Source: JAGOSA01 sp039795715 | Lineage (GTDB): Bacteria > Patescibacteriota > Minisyncoccia > Phycocordibacterales > UBA9973 | Length of the DNA: 6,853 bases | Reading direction: 5' to 3' | NCBI GenBank assembly: GCA_039795715.1 | Contig: JBDKLD010000053.1 | Span: 1-6,853, forward strand | In this document: piece by piece, positions 5,559-6,853 of the stretch | Numbering within the stretch: the stretch's first letter is position 1 | Layout of the letters: the number at the start of each line of letters is the position of its first letter | Translations under genes and position numbers: made by a program | Notes under the pieces: generated by a model | Seen by the model: only the letters and a program-made list of their open reading frames with translations | The model's database searches: none | Told to the model about the DNA's origin: nothing

Positions 5559-6200
5559 ATGAAGAAAAATTCTATTGAAAGTGCGCACCCTATGGCGAGT
5601 GCGAGTATTGTCTATGGTAATGACGATGAGTTGTCTAGCGATTACTTTAAAGATTTGATTAAAAAATCAATGAAAAGACGTCTTTGGATACCTGAGAGTG
5701 GGCTTATCATAGATGAGGTGAAAACTCTTCTTGATTCAAGTCTCGTACGATTCTGTATTCCTGATCTCGATTCGTTGTACGAGGATTTTATGGACAGTAC
5801 TACATACAAGTTCATTGAATCATCAAGAAAGGCTAATCGAGAAATCTTACTCCATGCTCTCAAGGTGATAGATGGCGAGGTATTTGACGAGATGATGAAA
5901 GAGCAACTTTCGAAGCCTCTTGAAAAAAGGGTGATTGTGCCACCGCAGACATTATTCTTTCTCTATCTTTCCGCGAAGTATTTCAAAAGGCTATCTTTTT
6001 TTAGTGGTCCGCTTACTTCACATCGAGCAACACTGAATAATTCTTCTCACAACACTCCGCTCAATTTATTTCTTAAAAGAAAGATTGAATTGGATAAAAA
6101 ATGTATTGTAAAAGAAATCGCAGCCTTTACCCCGGCTGCGATACGTATACCAGAGCTCATGGGTGAGCGTAATGCGTACAGTCTTGTGTTGTCAAATTAG
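5559..6200 (+). CDS. Hypothetical protein
   Basis: I do not recognise this 213-residue product. It has no signal peptide. After a polar start comes a charged helical-looking stretch (DYFKDLIKKSMKRR, 28-41), then mixed helices through about 120 (DEVKTLLDSSLVRF, EDFMDSTTYKFIESS). A more hydrophobic segment at about 125-149 (VIVPPQTLFFLYLSAKYFK and beyond) is interrupted by Lys and Arg, so it looks like a buried or amphipathic helix rather than a clear membrane span. The C-terminal third has basic FLKRKIELDKK (171-181) and ends IPELMGERNAYSLVLSN. The region looks AT-richer than dnaE. It has its own promoter and terminator, so it is probably monocistronic. The ATG at 5559 follows an A-rich leader (CGCAAAAGTA) without a Shine-Dalgarno. 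That it is a real gene is supported by length and flanking signals, not by homology I can name. Confidence 0.75.
   Translation: MKKNSIESAHPMASASIVYGNDDELSSDYFKDLIKKSMKRRLWIPESGLIIDEVKTLLDSSLVRFCIPDLDSLYEDFMDSTTYKFIESSRKANREILLHALKVIDGEVFDEMMKEQLSKPLEKRVIVPPQTLFFLYLSAKYFKRLSFFSGPLTSHRATLNNSSHNTPLNLFLKRKIELDKKCIVKEIAAFTPAAIRIPELMGERNAYSLVLSN
6110..6141 (-). terminator. Possible minus-strand terminator inside a + strand gene
   Basis: TCGCAGCC (6118-6125) and GGCTGCGA (6134-6141) form a perfect 8-bp GC-rich stem with an 8-base loop. On the minus strand the stem is followed by ATTTCTTTT, a U-rich tail typical of an intrinsic terminator; on the + strand no U-run follows. It would stop antisense transcripts entering from the right. 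It lies in the coding region of the 213-aa gene, so chance or codon constraint is possible. Confidence 0.35.
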
Positions 6201-6205
6201 TATTT

Positions 6206-6231
6206 TCCCCTTATTTATAAGGGGATTTTTT
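6206..6231 (+). terminator. Intrinsic terminator after the 213-aa gene
   Basis: TCCCCTTA (6206-6213) pairs with TAAGGGGA (6218-6225) around a 4-base loop, followed by six T's (6226-6231). It starts five bases after the stop at 6198-6200 and precedes the next promoter, so it separates the two genes into different transcription units. Confidence 0.9.
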
Positions 6232-6255
6232 ATACCCTCGGTAGCTCTTTTACCC

Positions 6256-6283
6256 TTGACTATATGCTATATTTTGGTATAAT
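6256..6283 (+). promoter_or_regulatory. Promoter for the lipoprotein gene
   Basis: TTGACT (6256-6261) and a consensus TATAAT (6278-6283) are 16 bases apart, with TGG before the -10 making it extended. This is the best-formed promoter in the window. The start site would be about 6290, giving a roughly 22-base leader made mostly of A and T (TTAAAATAAGATAAAG before the ATG), with no Shine-Dalgarno. Confidence 0.85.
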
Positions 6284-6311
6284 AGTAAAAAATCATTAAA
6301 ATAAGATAAAG

Positions 6312-6853
6312 ATGAAAAAACTCGTTAAATGGATGCCTTTATTGGGCATGGTACTTATGTTTATGAGTGGGTGTAAAAATATCGAAACACCTTCCTCCGG
6401 AATAATCCAATTTACTACTTCAGGCTACAAGCGTGACACATTGAACCAGTATAAATTGTCCTACATCAAAGACAGTGTTGGATTGATAGATAAGATTCAA
6501 CTCTATACTGATGCGCAGGTTATCAATGCTTATTGCCAAGCCAGTGAATTAAAGGCTGGTAATGGTAAATTGATAATAGAGAAGAATACTCATGAGCTAT
6601 TTATTATTCCGAGCACACCTGGGGTATTTGTCTCCATTTCAATTGACTACCAATTATTAGCTGTTGAATTTGAAAATGATTCAGCAAAGCTCGTTATTCC
6701 GTTCAGGTGGGATGGTGGAAAATATGTGTTGGATGGTGTAATTGATCCGAAAACAAAAAATGTTCTTGTGAATCAAGGTGAAAATGCTGTTGGCGAGGCT
6801 TTTGTCTCACAGCCTGGATCAGAAAAGAGATTTATCGTTTTTGAACTGACACC
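6312..6853 (+). CDS. Predicted lipoprotein, unknown function (partial, 3' end cut)
   Basis: The frame from ATG 6312 stays open for 180 codons to the window edge, so the C-terminus is missing. The N-terminus is a lipoprotein signal peptide: MKKLVKWMP, a hydrophobic LLGMVLMF stretch, and the lipobox MSGC with Cys21 as the predicted lipidated residue. The mature protein should be anchored to the outer face of the cytoplasmic membrane. After a polar stretch (about 22-45), the body has many alternating short hydrophobic stretches (KLIIEKN, LFIIPSTPGVFVSISIDY, AKLVIPFRW, RFIVFEL) that look beta-rich. Only one other Cys is seen, in INAYCQASE at about residue 75. I do not recognise a family, and the missing end may hold the informative part. 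The upstream promoter and terminator mark it as the first gene of its own unit. Confidence 0.85.
   Translation, partial: MKKLVKWMPLLGMVLMFMSGCKNIETPSSGIIQFTTSGYKRDTLNQYKLSYIKDSVGLIDKIQLYTDAQVINAYCQASELKAGNGKLIIEKNTHELFIIPSTPGVFVSISIDYQLLAVEFENDSAKLVIPFRWDGGKYVLDGVIDPKTKNVLVNQGENAVGEAFVSQPGSEKRFIVFELT

Noticed and set aside
5656..5672. TTGATT/AATCAA inverted repeat in the 213-aa gene
   Set aside because: A short AT-rich repeat in AT-rich coding sequence, expected by chance and not near any start or stop.
1..6853. CRISPR arrays, insertion sequences, tRNA or rRNA genes, attachment sites
   Set aside because: No spaced direct repeats, transposase-like frames, terminal inverted repeats, cloverleaf-like sequence or conserved rRNA segments were seen by reading both strands.

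Overview
The window reads as ordinary chromosomal DNA from a bacterium using the standard genetic code. Candidatus Patescibacteria (CPR), probably a Paceibacteria/Parcubacteria-like lineage, is the best guess. That is an inference from three things: a compact DnaE with DFADNRRDEV after its catalytic Asp motif, a small exported glucosaminidase-like protein of a kind common in that group, and many short unrecognised genes with almost no Shine-Dalgarno sequences. Nothing here proves the taxonomy.

Layout, left to right. Bases 1-84 are probably the tail of an unidentified + strand gene, closed by an intrinsic terminator at 127-155. A strong promoter (190-218) and a roughly 115-base leader with a hairpin and a 15-codon upstream ORF lead to an exported glucosaminidase/lysozyme-like protein (341-979, +). 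A perfect palindromic terminator (980-1005) separates it from a convergent unrecognised basic protein (1007-1555, -), which has its own promoter. Next upstream on the minus strand is dnaE (1622-4813, -), the replicative DNA polymerase III alpha subunit, complete with PHP, polymerase and OB regions. It is divergent from rnhB (4883-5488, +), ribonuclease HII, across 69 bases. After rnhB come an unrecognised 213-aa protein (5559-6200, +) with its own promoter and terminator, and a lipoprotein (6312 to the window end, +) cut by the edge.

The functional core is the dnaE/rnhB pair: one copies the chromosome, the other nicks RNA-DNA hybrids and misincorporated ribonucleotides. Their predicted promoters point apart and overlap at the -35 hexamers, so they may compete for RNA polymerase. 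The rnhB promoter places the transcript start on or next to the ATG (leaderless), and the dnaE leader would be only a few bases. The two exported proteins are envelope functions unrelated to the replication pair.

I found no CRISPR array, transposon, tRNA, rRNA or recognisable new defence or mobile system. The points most worth a second look are the shared leaderless divergent promoter, the upstream ORF overlapping the glucosaminidase start, the near absence of Shine-Dalgarno sites beside well-formed extended -10 promoters, and three unrecognised proteins.
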